From: Flavobacterium sp.
Lineage (GTDB): Bacteria > Bacteroidota > Bacteroidia > Flavobacteriales > Flavobacteriaceae
DNA length: 9,673 nt
Direction of reading: 5' to 3'
NCBI GenBank assembly: GCA_027483785.1
Contig: JAIXTU010000412.1
Location: forward strand, 1 to 9,673
In this document: positions 1-5,890 of the stretch, one piece after another
How positions within the stretch are numbered: position 1 is the first letter of the stretch
Layout: each line of letters opens with the position of its first letter
Translations under genes and position numbers: made by a program
Notes under the pieces: generated by a model
Databases searched by the model: none
Told to the model about the DNA's origin: nothing
Seen by the model: the letters and a program-made list of their open reading frames with translations, nothing else

Positions 1-417
1 CGATGAAAAATCAACGATTTCAAAAGTGTACGATTTCAAATCTCCTTTTTCGGTGTAATAAATCTTTGACGTGTCAACCCTAACGCCATACAGCAATACA
101 CCTCTTGCTTGCATGTTTTCCGAATCAATTTTCGCCTTAAATTTCTGGAAGGCATTCAAAGCACTGCGGTTTTTAGCTAATTCAGAAAACGACACCGTTT
201 CTAACTTTACTGCCGACGCTTTTTCTTCCTGTAATACTGATTCTTCGCTAGAACAAGATTCCATAAAAAAACTCACGCCTACACAAAAGAGAACTAAATA
301 TAGCGGCGCTCGATTGCACACACTTCTCCTCCACTCTAAAAATCTTTTAGAAAACTCTTTGATGCCAAGCCAAACAAAATGCATTTGCCAGCCGAGGGGG
401 GTAAATAACTGATTCAT
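1..417 (-). CDS. Partial lipoprotein of unknown function (N-terminal 139 codons)
   Basis: An open frame runs on the minus strand from an ATG at 417 to base 1 without a stop, so the C-terminus lies outside the window. A hydrophobic stretch (about residues 38-51, APLYLVLFCVGVSFF) is followed by ESCSSEE. This looks like a lipoprotein signal with Cys55 as the acylated residue and a Ser/Glu-rich start of the mature protein. A GTG at 321 (codon 33) gives a more normal 22-residue signal and has GGAGGAG four bases upstream. It is a credible alternative start, although this phylum seldom relies on Shine-Dalgarno pairing. The mature part has an ELAKNRSALNAFQKFK helix and a strand-rich KGDLKSYTFEIVDF stretch. 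It vaguely resembles the start of large flavobacterial surface lipoproteins, but I cannot name a family. A weak -7-like box, TACTTTTA, lies at 447-440. Confidence 0.7.
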   Translation of the reverse strand, partial: MNQLFTPLGWQMHFVWLGIKEFSKRFLEWRRSVCNRAPLYLVLFCVGVSFFMESCSSEESVLQEEKASAVKLETVSFSELAKNRSALNAFQKFKAKIDSENMQARGVLLYGVRVDTSKIYYTEKGDLKSYTFEIVDFSS

Positions 418-456
418 AATTATGGTTTTAAGTTGCCTATAAAAGTAATTAAAAAA

Positions 457-469
457 TATAACCGTTATA
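457..469. promoter_or_regulatory. 13-bp palindrome, candidate operator
   Basis: TATAACCGTTATA is a perfect 6-1-6 inverted repeat. It lies about 10 bp upstream of the weak -7-like box (447-440) of the minus-strand lipoprotein gene, where a regulator could block or aid RNA polymerase. The half sequence AACCGTTAT recurs at 502-510. In DNA this AT-rich, short palindromes also arise by chance, so the regulatory role is a guess. Confidence 0.3.
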
Positions 470-530
470 AAAAAATAAACAATTTATACCTTTTTAATTT
501 CAACCGTTATTTGTTTAAAAATAAAACAGC

Positions 531-558
531 CATTACGGTTTTTCCGTAATGTTTTTTT
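531..558 (+). terminator. Strong rho-independent terminator-like hairpin facing +
   Basis: CATTACGG (531-538) and CCGTAATG (544-551) form a perfect 8-bp stem around a TTTTT loop, followed at once by seven T (552-558). The T tract makes it a terminator for + strand transcripts; the minus direction has only a weak interrupted T tract. No + strand gene lies upstream within the window, so its transcript is unknown. It could end a small RNA or stop read-through antisense to the lipoprotein gene. It could also act as an attenuator in a long feo leader. Confidence 0.6.
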
Positions 559-764
559 CAGGAGAATGGTATGTTTGTTGGTTATTCTTTTCTTGAAGTT
601 TAAAAAACAATTTCGGCCACTGTACTATCTAAAAAATCGATAGCTTAATTAAGACCGCTAATTTCTAACTCTAAACCTTTTCTATTCAAACTGTTTATTT
701 AATACCACCGCAAGTCTTATTTGCTTCTTATGATATTTTTAAAACTTTCTCGCTTATTAATACC

Positions 765-772
765 TAATTTTG
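765..772 (+). promoter_or_regulatory. Putative feoA promoter, -7 box
   Basis: TAATTTTG matches the Bacteroidetes -7 consensus TAnnTTTG and sits 22 bp before the feoA start, implying a very short leader. No good TTTG is found at the usual -33 distance (only TTTC at 746-749, 15 bp away), so this is a moderate match that may need an activator. Confidence 0.45.
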
Positions 773-794
773 TTTTTTCTAATTCTAAATAACG

Positions 795-1037
795 TTGCCA
801 ACTCTGCAAAACTTACCGCTATCGCAATCGGCTGTTGTTATCGATTTTAATTCGGACAATGTTCCTTTAAAACTCATTGAAATGGGGCTCATTGCCGGAG
901 CTGAGGTAAAACTCATTCAAATTGCGCCTTTGGGCGATCCGTATCTCTTCGAAATATCAGGAAGTTATGTGGCCATTCGTAAGGAATTAGCCGCTCAAAT
1001 CGAAGTGTCCGAAGTAATCTCGCAAAGCCATGAGTAA
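795..1037 (+). CDS. feoA: FeoA, ferrous iron transport accessory protein
   Basis: This encodes an 80-residue SH3-like FeoA-domain protein, the usual size for the family. FeoA is a small cytoplasmic partner of the FeoB channel and is thought to modulate its activity. The typical pattern is visible: an N-terminal LQNLPLSQSAVVIDF strand, the central PLKLIEMGLIAGAEVKLIQIAPLGDPYLFEI core and a closing GSYVAIRKELAAQIEV. The start is TTG at 795. An in-frame TAA at 786-788 rules out anything further upstream, and the TTG start gives the normal FeoA N-terminus. The gene overlaps feoB by 8 bases, which indicates translational coupling. The identity is firm; the unusual start codon is inferred. Confidence 0.93.
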   Translation: MPTLQNLPLSQSAVVIDFNSDNVPLKLIEMGLIAGAEVKLIQIAPLGDPYLFEISGSYVAIRKELAAQIEVSEVISQSHE

Positions 1038-3120
1038 AAAACTACTAAAAGTGGCGCTTATCGGCAATCCGAATACGGGAAAAACGTCACTTTTCAATAA
1101 GCTTACTGGATTAAACCAACAAACAGGAAACTACCCCGGCGTTACCGTGGATCGAAAATTGGGTTACACGCAATTGGCTGACGGACAAAAAGTGGCGGTA
1201 CTCGACTTACCCGGAACGTACTCGCTCAACGCTAGTAGTTTAGATGAAAGTGTGGTGACCGATTTACTTCTCAATCCGAATGACAAGGATTTTCCCGATG
1301 TAGTTGTGGTTGTTACCGAAGTAGAAAATCTGAAGCGTAACTTGCTGCTCTTCACCCAAATAAAAGACCTGAATTTGCCCGTTATTCTCGCCATAAATAT
1401 GGCCGACCGAATGCAAAAACGCGGTATTTCACTCGATATTTCAGCTTTGGAAACCGCACTGGATACTAAGATTGCATTGATTTCGAGTCGGAAGAATACC
1501 GGAATAAAAGAACTAAAGACACTTATTGCAGAGCGAGATAAACTTTCGCGGAATCCGATTATCGACATCCGAACGGTAGATGAGAGTTTCTTTAAAACGG
1601 TCGAACAAGCCGCTCCCGAACGCAATCTGTATAAAAGTTGGTTGTTTTTAGCTTCAGATCATTACAAACTTGCCGACCAAGCTCCTTCTCCAAAACAATT
1701 TTCCGCAACAGCTTCCGATGTGAAACGCTTGCAGCAAAAAGAAGTTATCAAACGGTATCAGTTTATAAACAACGTACTTAAATCTGCCCAAAAAATCGAT
1801 GTTTCTCAGGCAACCGATTGGCGTTACAAGCTCGACCGGATTTTTACACACCGCATTTTCGGCTACCTGATTTTTGCAGCTATCTTATTGCTCATTTTTA
1901 ACGCCATTTTCAGTTGGTCGAGTATCCCAATGGATGCTATAGACGCTGCTTTTGCCTCGCTATCGGAATATACCAAAAACCACATGGCAGAAGGAATGCT
2001 GCGCGAACTCCTTGCCGATGGCGTTATTCCCGGCATTGGCGGTATCGTAATTTTTATTCCACAAATTGCCTTTTTGTTTTTGTTTATATCCATCTTGGAA
2101 GAATCGGGCTATATGAGTCGCGTGGTGTTTTTGATGGATCGTATCATGCGTCGCTTTGGCCTTTCGGGAAAAAGTGTCGTTCCGTTAATTTCGGGAACTG
2201 CCTGTGCCATTCCAGCAATTATGGCAGCGCGAAACATCGAAAATTGGAAAGAACGCCTGATTACCATTTTAGTAACGCCTTTTACCACTTGTTCGGCACG
2301 CTTACCGGTGTATTCCATTATTATTTCGTTAGTAATTCCGAATACGATGCTTTTGGGTTTTATTTCGATGCAAGCGTTGGTGCTCATGGGCATGTATCTG
2401 ATTGGTTTTGCAATGGCAATTTTGGCGGCAACGATTCTAAACAAGATCATCAAACTAAAAACCAAACAGTATTTTGTTATCGAAATGCCCGATTACAAAT
2501 GGCCGCTTCCGCAGAACATTGGAATCACGGTAGTAGAAAAAACAAAAGCTTTTGTTCTTGGCGCAGGAAAAATCATTTTAGCTATTTCGATCATTCTGTG
2601 GTTTTTGGCGAGTTACGGACCGGGCGAAAATATGGATGAGGCTGGCGCACGCGTAACTACCGAACAAGAATACGCAAACGGAGGCACTTACGAACAAGCT
2701 GTTGCTGCGGCACGTTTGGAAGAATCGTACATTGGGCGTTTAGGTCGCGGTATCGAACCCGTAATTAAACCTTTGGGTTATGACTGGAAGATTGGTATCG
2801 CCATACTTACCTCATTTGCAGCGCGTGAGGTGTTTGTGGGAACCTTAGCAACCATTTACAGCGTAGGCGGAACCGAGGATGAAGAAACCATCAAACAAAA
2901 GATGCGCGCCCAAACGGATGTAAAAACCGGAAAGCCCATTTTTGATTTAGGAACCGGACTATCGATTCTGATGTTTTACGCCTTTGCCATGCAGTGCGTT
3001 TCGACTTTAGCAATAACCAAGCGCGAAACCAACAGCTGGAAATGGCCTTTACTGCAGTTGGTAATTATGACGCTACTGGCATACAGTATTGCCTTTGTGG
3101 TTCACGAAATAGCCAGCTAA
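1030..3120 (+). CDS. feoB: FeoB, GTP-dependent Fe(II) transporter
   Basis: This is a 696-residue inner-membrane protein that brings ferrous iron into the cytoplasm. Its N-terminal G domain shows a P-loop GNPNTGKTS (12-20), GVT switch (37-39), DLPG (59-62), NMAD (123-126, the FeoB form of NKxD) and a SSRKNTG G5-like loop near 151-157. A linker leads to a membrane domain starting about residue 278 (FGYLIFAAILLLIFNAIF). Both Gate motifs are visible: PLISGTACAIPAIMAAR (about 385-401) with TPFTTCSARLPVY (about 416-428), and SFAAREVFVGTLATIYS (about 595-611). Cysteines at about 392, 421 and 656 lie in membrane segments that are conserved across FeoB. The length is slightly under the 700-800 typical of the family but no domain is missing. 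It overlaps feoA by 8 bases and shares one base with the next gene. Confidence 0.98.
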   Translation: MSKKLLKVALIGNPNTGKTSLFNKLTGLNQQTGNYPGVTVDRKLGYTQLADGQKVAVLDLPGTYSLNASSLDESVVTDLLLNPNDKDFPDVVVVVTEVENLKRNLLLFTQIKDLNLPVILAINMADRMQKRGISLDISALETALDTKIALISSRKNTGIKELKTLIAERDKLSRNPIIDIRTVDESFFKTVEQAAPERNLYKSWLFLASDHYKLADQAPSPKQFSATASDVKRLQQKEVIKRYQFINNVLKSAQKIDVSQATDWRYKLDRIFTHRIFGYLIFAAILLLIFNAIFSWSSIPMDAIDAAFASLSEYTKNHMAEGMLRELLADGVIPGIGGIVIFIPQIAFLFLFISILEESGYMSRVVFLMDRIMRRFGLSGKSVVPLISGTACAIPAIMAARNIENWKERLITILVTPFTTCSARLPVYSIIISLVIPNTMLLGFISMQALVLMGMYLIGFAMAILAATILNKIIKLKTKQYFVIEMPDYKWPLPQNIGITVVEKTKAFVLGAGKIILAISIILWFLASYGPGENMDEAGARVTTEQEYANGGTYEQAVAAARLEESYIGRLGRGIEPVIKPLGYDWKIGIAILTSFAAREVFVGTLATIYSVGGTEDEETIKQKMRAQTDVKTGKPIFDLGTGLSILMFYAFAMQCVSTLAITKRETNSWKWPLLQLVIMTLLAYSIAFVVHEIAS

Positions 3121-3221
3121 TGCAAGAAATTGTTGCTATATCCGCTTTAGTTTTAGCACTCGTTTACTTGGTGCGTACGTTTTTCTTTCCAAAAAAGAAA
3201 GGAAAAGACTGTTGCGGCTAG
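3120..3221 (+). CDS. FeoB-associated small Cys-containing membrane peptide
   Basis: This is a 33-residue peptide whose ATG overlaps the feoB stop (TAATG), so it is almost certainly translated with feoB. It has one membrane segment (about residues 4-18, IVAISALVLALVYLV), a basic patch PKKKGK and a C-terminal DCCG. Order, size and layout match the FeoB-associated Cys-rich membrane protein family (PF12669), small proteins encoded after feoB and sometimes compared with FeoC. The family role is not settled; a regulatory or iron-handling partner of FeoB is the usual suggestion. The cysteine tail is short here, one CC pair where other members often carry more Cys residues. Confidence 0.85.
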   Translation: MQEIVAISALVLALVYLVRTFFFPKKKGKDCCG

Positions 3222-3282
3222 ACTTGCTCGTTTCATTTCTCGAATAAAAAAGGCTCACCAACGGCAAAACATAATCTGGTTC

Positions 3283-3320
3283 AAAATAAAAACCGCCTGT
3301 TCAAAAAGCTGAACAGACGG
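3283..3320 (-). terminator. Rho-independent terminator of the globin-like operon
   Basis: Read on the minus strand, CCGTCTGTTC (3320-3311) pairs with GAACAGGCGG (3302-3293) with a single mismatch around an 8-base loop, followed by TTTTTATTTT (3292-3283). It lies 27 bases after the stop of the hemoglobin-like gene. The + strand side lacks a T tract (TCGGTAAATA), so for the feo operon it would be at most a weak terminator. Confidence 0.85.
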
Positions 3321-3346
3321 TCGGTAAATAACGCTACTACCCGTTA

Positions 3347-3937
3347 TTATTCTTGTACGATTGGGTCTCTAAGCGATTCCAAAACTACTACGACATCGTT
3401 AAATAAGTCTGAATTCGCAGGCACGCCGTTTTCAATAGCTGCGGCACCTACATAACCTACGAATTTGTCGTAATCGGCGTTAGATGATGTTGTTCCCATA
3501 CGTGGGTTTTGCGCCGGATCGTGCGCTGCTACCATATCGAGTCCCGAATACGTGTTTACCGGATTTGTTCCTCCTGTGTTGAACGAGAAGAAATCTACCA
3601 AATTATCTTGTAAAACGGCCAAATTGGTAGTGTTTCCAGCACCAACTTCGGCTAACAATGGAGCAAAGTGCTCTGCTAAGTTTCCTTGTGCACCCGCTTG
3701 AATGTCGGCTACAATAAGTTGTACGGTTTTACCTACTACTTTGCGGTACGCTAAACGTCCGGCTTCAATCATCACGCCGTTTGCTGCGTCTGGATCTTGT
3801 ACCATCGCATCGCCGCCGAGACGGTCGTAAATGCTGGCTTCTGCTAGCGGCTCATTGTTGTCTGAATCACTACACGAAACAAATAATGGTGCGCCGCTCA
3901 ATAGCAGCAGTGCTAGAAATTTAAGATTCCTTTTCAT
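3347..3937 (-). CDS. Exported lipoprotein resembling group 1 truncated hemoglobin
   Basis: This 196-residue protein has a lipoprotein signal (KFLALLLLSGAPLFVSC, Cys22) and a mature start of CSDSDNNEP. That acidic start resembles signals that send lipoproteins to the cell surface in this phylum. The body follows the truncated hemoglobin pattern: SIYDRLGGDAMV (35-46), a helix with NLAEHFAPLL (86-95), LVDFFSFNTGG (113-123), LDMVAAHD (133-140) and a C-terminal helix LFNDVVVVLESLRDPIVQ. By family pattern His139 would be the proximal heme ligand. The B/C/E helix area is altered and longer than usual, so the distal pocket cannot be read with confidence. Such globins bind O2 or NO and are normally cytoplasmic; an acylated, exported form is unusual. 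It is the last of three same-strand genes, 17 bp after the preceding one, and ends at a terminator. Confidence 0.72.
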   Translation of the reverse strand: MKRNLKFLALLLLSGAPLFVSCSDSDNNEPLAEASIYDRLGGDAMVQDPDAANGVMIEAGRLAYRKVVGKTVQLIVADIQAGAQGNLAEHFAPLLAEVGAGNTTNLAVLQDNLVDFFSFNTGGTNPVNTYSGLDMVAAHDPAQNPRMGTTSSNADYDKFVGYVGAAAIENGVPANSDLFNDVVVVLESLRDPIVQE

Positions 3938-3954
3938 AGTTCAAGTTATTTAAG

Positions 3955-4383
3955 TTAATTAAAAATTCGCTGAATGCCTTTTGAGAAATGGTAGGCAAAA
4001 CCATCTTGCTTCATCGCCGGACAAACTTTTTTGTTTGCCAAAGCGGCAGGAACCGTAAAAACGCTAACGTCTTTGTAGCCTTTAGCCGTAAAAGCGTCGA
4101 ACACCTTTTGGTTGTTGGTAACCGTGTTGTCGTGGAAAAAAACCACGACATTGTTTTTTACGAGTATATCGCCTTTGACACCCGCAATGGCCGACAAGTC
4201 GTATTCGATTTTTTTGGCGGTGATGGAATCGATAGGTTGTTTAAAGTCGAAGCGACTCACTTGCCACGTAGCGAGTTCAATGGTAACGGGTTTGGCGGTA
4301 GCAATGTGTATCACCAATACCAAAAACAGCAGCATAAAAATGGAGCCCGCTGCAACTAGAATTCTTTTGACGTTTCGTTTCAT
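3955..4383 (-). CDS. Single-pass membrane protein with probable HMA-like fold
   Basis: This 142-residue protein has a basic N-terminus (MKRNVKR), one membrane anchor (about residues 9-29, ILVAAGSIFMLLFLVLVIHIA) and an extracytoplasmic domain of roughly 110 residues. That domain has a beta-alpha-beta-beta-alpha-beta order: QVSRFDF, SITAKKIEYDLSAIAGV, GDILVKNNVVVFFHD, TNNQKVFDAFTAKGY, DVSVFTV. This suggests a ferredoxin-like fold as in heavy-metal-associated domains, but the metal-binding CxxC is absent from the first loop (FDFKQP). The only Cys is in a C-terminal VCPAM motif. I recall similar proteins in Bacteroidota near truncated hemoglobins, but I know of no assigned function. It lies 47 bp after the SnoaL_3 gene and 17 bp before the globin-like gene, probably in one operon. 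Its ATG sits inside the inverted repeat at 4382-4416. Confidence 0.8.
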   Translation of the reverse strand: MKRNVKRILVAAGSIFMLLFLVLVIHIATAKPVTIELATWQVSRFDFKQPIDSITAKKIEYDLSAIAGVKGDILVKNNVVVFFHDNTVTNNQKVFDAFTAKGYKDVSVFTVPAALANKKVCPAMKQDGFAYHFSKGIQRIFN

Positions 4384-4416
4384 AACCGTATGCTTTAATG
4401 GTGCGATTACGGTTAT
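4382..4416 (-). repeat. 9-bp inverted repeat overlapping a start codon
   Basis: ATAACCGTA (4382-4390) and TACGGTTAT (4408-4416) are perfect inverted arms 17 bp apart. On the minus strand the second arm of the hairpin contains the AT of the start codon of the membrane protein (ATG at 4383-4381). In RNA it could hide that start. In DNA it could be an operator for an internal promoter. It has no T tract, so it is not a terminator. Confidence 0.45.
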
Positions 4417-4430
4417 TTACGAGTGTTGGT

Positions 4431-4940
4431 TTATTTTGGATTTACCGACTTGTTATTTAGTTTGGTTTTAAATAAAGAATCGTCGTTTTGTTTGAGTTTA
4501 ACGACAGTATCGGCATGATCGTTTGGTACGGTCATCGAAAGTACATATTGGGAGAACAGCCATTTTCCTTTGGTTAGAATGAGGATTCCGGATCCGCGGC
4601 AAACGCCTAGGTTAGAGTCGAGCAGTTCGTCGAACCAGGCGATATTTTTTTGTTTGTTGAAATAAATGTTTCGTTCGAGTGGTGTGTATTTCCAGCCTTT
4701 TCCGCGGTCAAAATACGGTTTTGCGAAGTCGGCAAACGCTTGTCGGTTCCAATTTTCGGTAGCATCGGTTCCAATGAAATGGAAGTCGGCACCCATAAGC
4801 GCTTCGTATTGTTTCCAATTGGCGGTTGCGGCTGCTTCGTGCCACTGGTTTAGTACGGCGTCTACTTTTTGTTTCGGGCTATCGTTCGTTTGTCCGAATA
4901 CGCACGACACACACAGTAAAAGAATTTTCCAAAGTTTCAT
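4431..4940 (-). CDS. Secreted SnoaL_3 / NTF2-like protein
   Basis: This 169-residue protein starts at the ATG at 4940; a TTG two codons earlier is in frame but unneeded. A signal sequence MKLWKILLLCVSCVFGQ probably ends at VFG before Gln17, though Cys13 could be read as a weak lipobox. The mature part fits SnoaL_3 (PF13474, NTF2-like cone fold): VLNQWHEAAATANWKQYEALM, FHFIGTDATENW (about 53-64), then IAWFDELLDSNLGVCRGSGIL (about 100-120) and a closing WLFSQYVLSMTVPN. WFDE...CRGSG plus W..QY.LS..VPN is the family hallmark. These proteins have a small-molecule pocket, and most have no known substrate. It is the first gene of the minus-strand three-gene set. No clear -7 box precedes it; the structured block at 5010-5138 lies 70 bp upstream. 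Confidence 0.85.
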   Translation of the reverse strand: MKLWKILLLCVSCVFGQTNDSPKQKVDAVLNQWHEAAATANWKQYEALMGADFHFIGTDATENWNRQAFADFAKPYFDRGKGWKYTPLERNIYFNKQKNIAWFDELLDSNLGVCRGSGILILTKGKWLFSQYVLSMTVPNDHADTVVKLKQNDDSLFKTKLNNKSVNPK

Positions 4941-5009
4941 ATGCAATGTTAGCCATTTTTTGCTGTGTTTTTATTTTTTGGGCAGCAATTGCGGCTATTT
5001 GCTCCAAAT

Positions 5010-5138
5010 CCGCAGCATCGCAGGCATTTGGCAGCGCTTTGGCTTGGCTTCTTTGGTCGCCAGCCAAAACACGCCAAATAAGCCCACGCTGCTTTACGGG
5101 TTTTCCGCTGCTATCCGCGCTGCGGGGAGACGTTACCG
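5010..5138 (-). ncRNA. GC-rich structured block with a diverged inverted copy of the local repeat
   Basis: This stretch is richer in GC than the surrounding intergenic DNA and full of inverted pairs: CCGCAGC (5010-5016) with GCTGCGG (5119-5125), GCAGCGC (5031-5037) with GCGCTGC (5117-5123), ATTTGGC (5026-5032) with GCCAAAT (5073-5079), and TTGGCT (5044-5049) with AGCCAA (5062-5067). Some of these pairings compete, so they are alternatives. On the minus strand its first part (5138-5105) reads CGGTAACG, CCCCGCAGC, GGATAG, GCGG, the same core order as the direct repeats at 5254-5287 and 6075-6110. It precedes the SnoaL_3 gene on the same strand, so it could be a leader RNA, an independent RNA or a dispersed repeat. 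Open frames here look like by-products of base composition. The rest of 4941-5331 holds the direct repeat copy and nothing else recognisable. Confidence 0.45.
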
Positions 5139-5205
5139 GGATCGTGTGTTTAATGAAATTTTAGAATAAATGCAGGTTACCATAAAATGAACTAATCCAT
5201 TGCCA

Positions 5206-5297
5206 CCAAAAATTTCCAAATCGCTAACTCAAAAAATTATTGGTAACGCTTTTTCGGTAACGACACCCGCAGCCTGGATAGTGGCGGCGTCCTTTTT
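5206..5297 (+). repeat. Direct repeat, copy 1 (92 bp)
   Basis: This matches 6027-6120 with four substitutions and a 2-base difference in an A run. Shared landmarks are TTTCCAAATCGCTAACTC, AAAAAATTATTGG, CGCTTTTTCGGTAACGACAC and CCGCAGC..GGATAG.GGCGGC.TCCTTTTT. After 5297 the similarity stops, so this copy lacks the right half of the hairpin seen in copy 2. It ends 34 bp past the stop codon of the toxin gene. Confidence 0.9.
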
Positions 5298-5331
5298 CTG
5301 GGGATTCGCGGAATAAAAACCTGTCATTTGC

Positions 5332-5631
5332 TTATCCATTTTCGGGTCTTTTGTCGGGATTTCGTTTGTTGTGAAAACAAGATAGAACGCGAACCACTTT
5401 TCGCTCTTCGTAGACTACAAAATATAAACTATAGGGAAAATACTTGATTTTAAAGGAGCGAATGTCTTTATAACGCATGGTAAAAAAAGGGACTTCGCTC
5501 AATATCTGATAGGCTGTGGCAACAGAAGCAATAAATTTTCTCGAAGCAACGGTACTATTCAAAGCATAATAGTCGATTGCATTTTCAATTTCTTTTTGAG
5601 CACGTGGCGAAACAAGAATCCTATAAGCCAT
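5332..5631 (-). CDS. Type II toxin, RelE/ParE family
   Basis: This 99-residue basic protein has the RelE/ParE pattern. The N-terminal strand and helices are AYRILVSPRAQKEIENAIDYYALNS, the middle helix is ASRKFIASVATAYQILSEVP, and the strands FKIKYFPYSLYFVVYEE and KVVRVLSCFHNKRNPDK close the fold. The final HNKRNPDK resembles the usual conserved end (H..R.P..W or K). ParE members poison DNA gyrase and RelE members cut mRNA on ribosomes; the sequence does not decide between them. Its ATG lies 11 bases inside the end of the upstream antitoxin gene, the common antitoxin-first arrangement. All core elements are present, so it is probably intact. Confidence 0.88.
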   Translation of the reverse strand: MAYRILVSPRAQKEIENAIDYYALNSTVASRKFIASVATAYQILSEVPFFTMRYKDIRSFKIKYFPYSLYFVVYEERKVVRVLSCFHNKRNPDKRPENG

Positions 5632-5857
5632 ACTTTTTCACCAGCTTATTTACCGACTCTTCGGCCGATAGATAGGTACTTTCATCTTCTTCTAAACGTG
5701 TGTCTAAAATCGCTTTCATGTCGGCAGTAAGTTCAACAGCACTTGTATTTTCCTCAACTATGATGGTAATTGCCTTTGATTTGTAGGCAACTTTTATTGC
5801 TTCTAGAATGTCAGTGGTTAAATCTTCTGCCGATGCCAAGTGAAAAGTAGTGTACAT
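5621..5857 (-). CDS. Antitoxin partner of the RelE/ParE toxin
   Basis: This is a 78-residue acidic protein beginning MYTTFHLASAEDLTTDILEAIKVAYKSK. It has a central strand AITIIVEEN and a C-terminal helical part (LTADMKAILDTRLEEDESTYLSAEESVNKLVKKYGL) of the sort that wraps a RelE/ParE toxin. I recognise no classical DNA-binding motif (no clear RHH, AbrB or HTH signature), so autoregulation cannot be asserted. The identity comes mainly from the 11-base overlap with the toxin gene, the small size and the charge. Similar antitoxin-position proteins with an LT.E(I/M)..AI start are common in flavobacteria. A TATCTTTG box lies 26 bp upstream. Confidence 0.78.
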   Translation of the reverse strand: MYTTFHLASAEDLTTDILEAIKVAYKSKAITIIVEENTSAVELTADMKAILDTRLEEDESTYLSAEESVNKLVKKYGL

Positions 5858-5882
5858 GACTGTTAACTAGGTTATAATTACC

Positions 5883-5890
5883 CAAAGATA
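5883..5890 (-). promoter_or_regulatory. Putative promoter of the toxin-antitoxin operon
   Basis: TATCTTTG on the minus strand (5890-5883) is an exact TAnnTTTG -7 box, 26 bp before the antitoxin ATG. A TTTG at 5918-5915 is a possible -33 element, but the 24-bp spacing is slightly long. Confidence 0.6.

Larger units (their letters stand above)
418..794. other. AT-rich divergent intergenic region
   Basis: This spacer separates the minus-strand lipoprotein gene from feoA. I see no convincing gene in it. It holds the palindrome at 457-469, a second AACCGTTAT at 502-510, the terminator-like hairpin at 531-558, a CTATC/GATAG inverted pair (625-629 and 639-643), a 10-bp palindrome CTTAATTAAG at 644-653, and the feoA -7 box at 765-772. 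An iron-responsive Fur site would be expected before feo genes, but I could not identify one with confidence. The 625-653 inverted repeats are the nearest candidates. Confidence 0.6.

Noticed and set aside
71..412. 113-codon + strand open frame at the left end
   Set aside because: The opposite strand carries a continuous frame with a lipoprotein signal; the + frame has no family features and is antisense to it.
625..653. Inverted repeats before feoA as a Fur box
   Set aside because: CTATC/GATAG and CTTAATTAAG do not match a Fur consensus well enough, and they are over 100 bp from the -7 box; noted only as part of the intergenic region.
1914..2639. 241-codon + strand open frame inside feoB
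   Set aside because: It lies wholly within the membrane part of feoB in another frame; its Cys/His/Tyr/Trp-rich composition is that of a frame-shifted membrane gene.
4666..5169. Overlapping + strand open frames (4666-5169, 4826-5164) and a minus frame at 4879-5067
   Set aside because: They are antisense to the SnoaL_3 gene and run into the GC-rich structured block. No domain is recognisable, and the openness follows from base composition.
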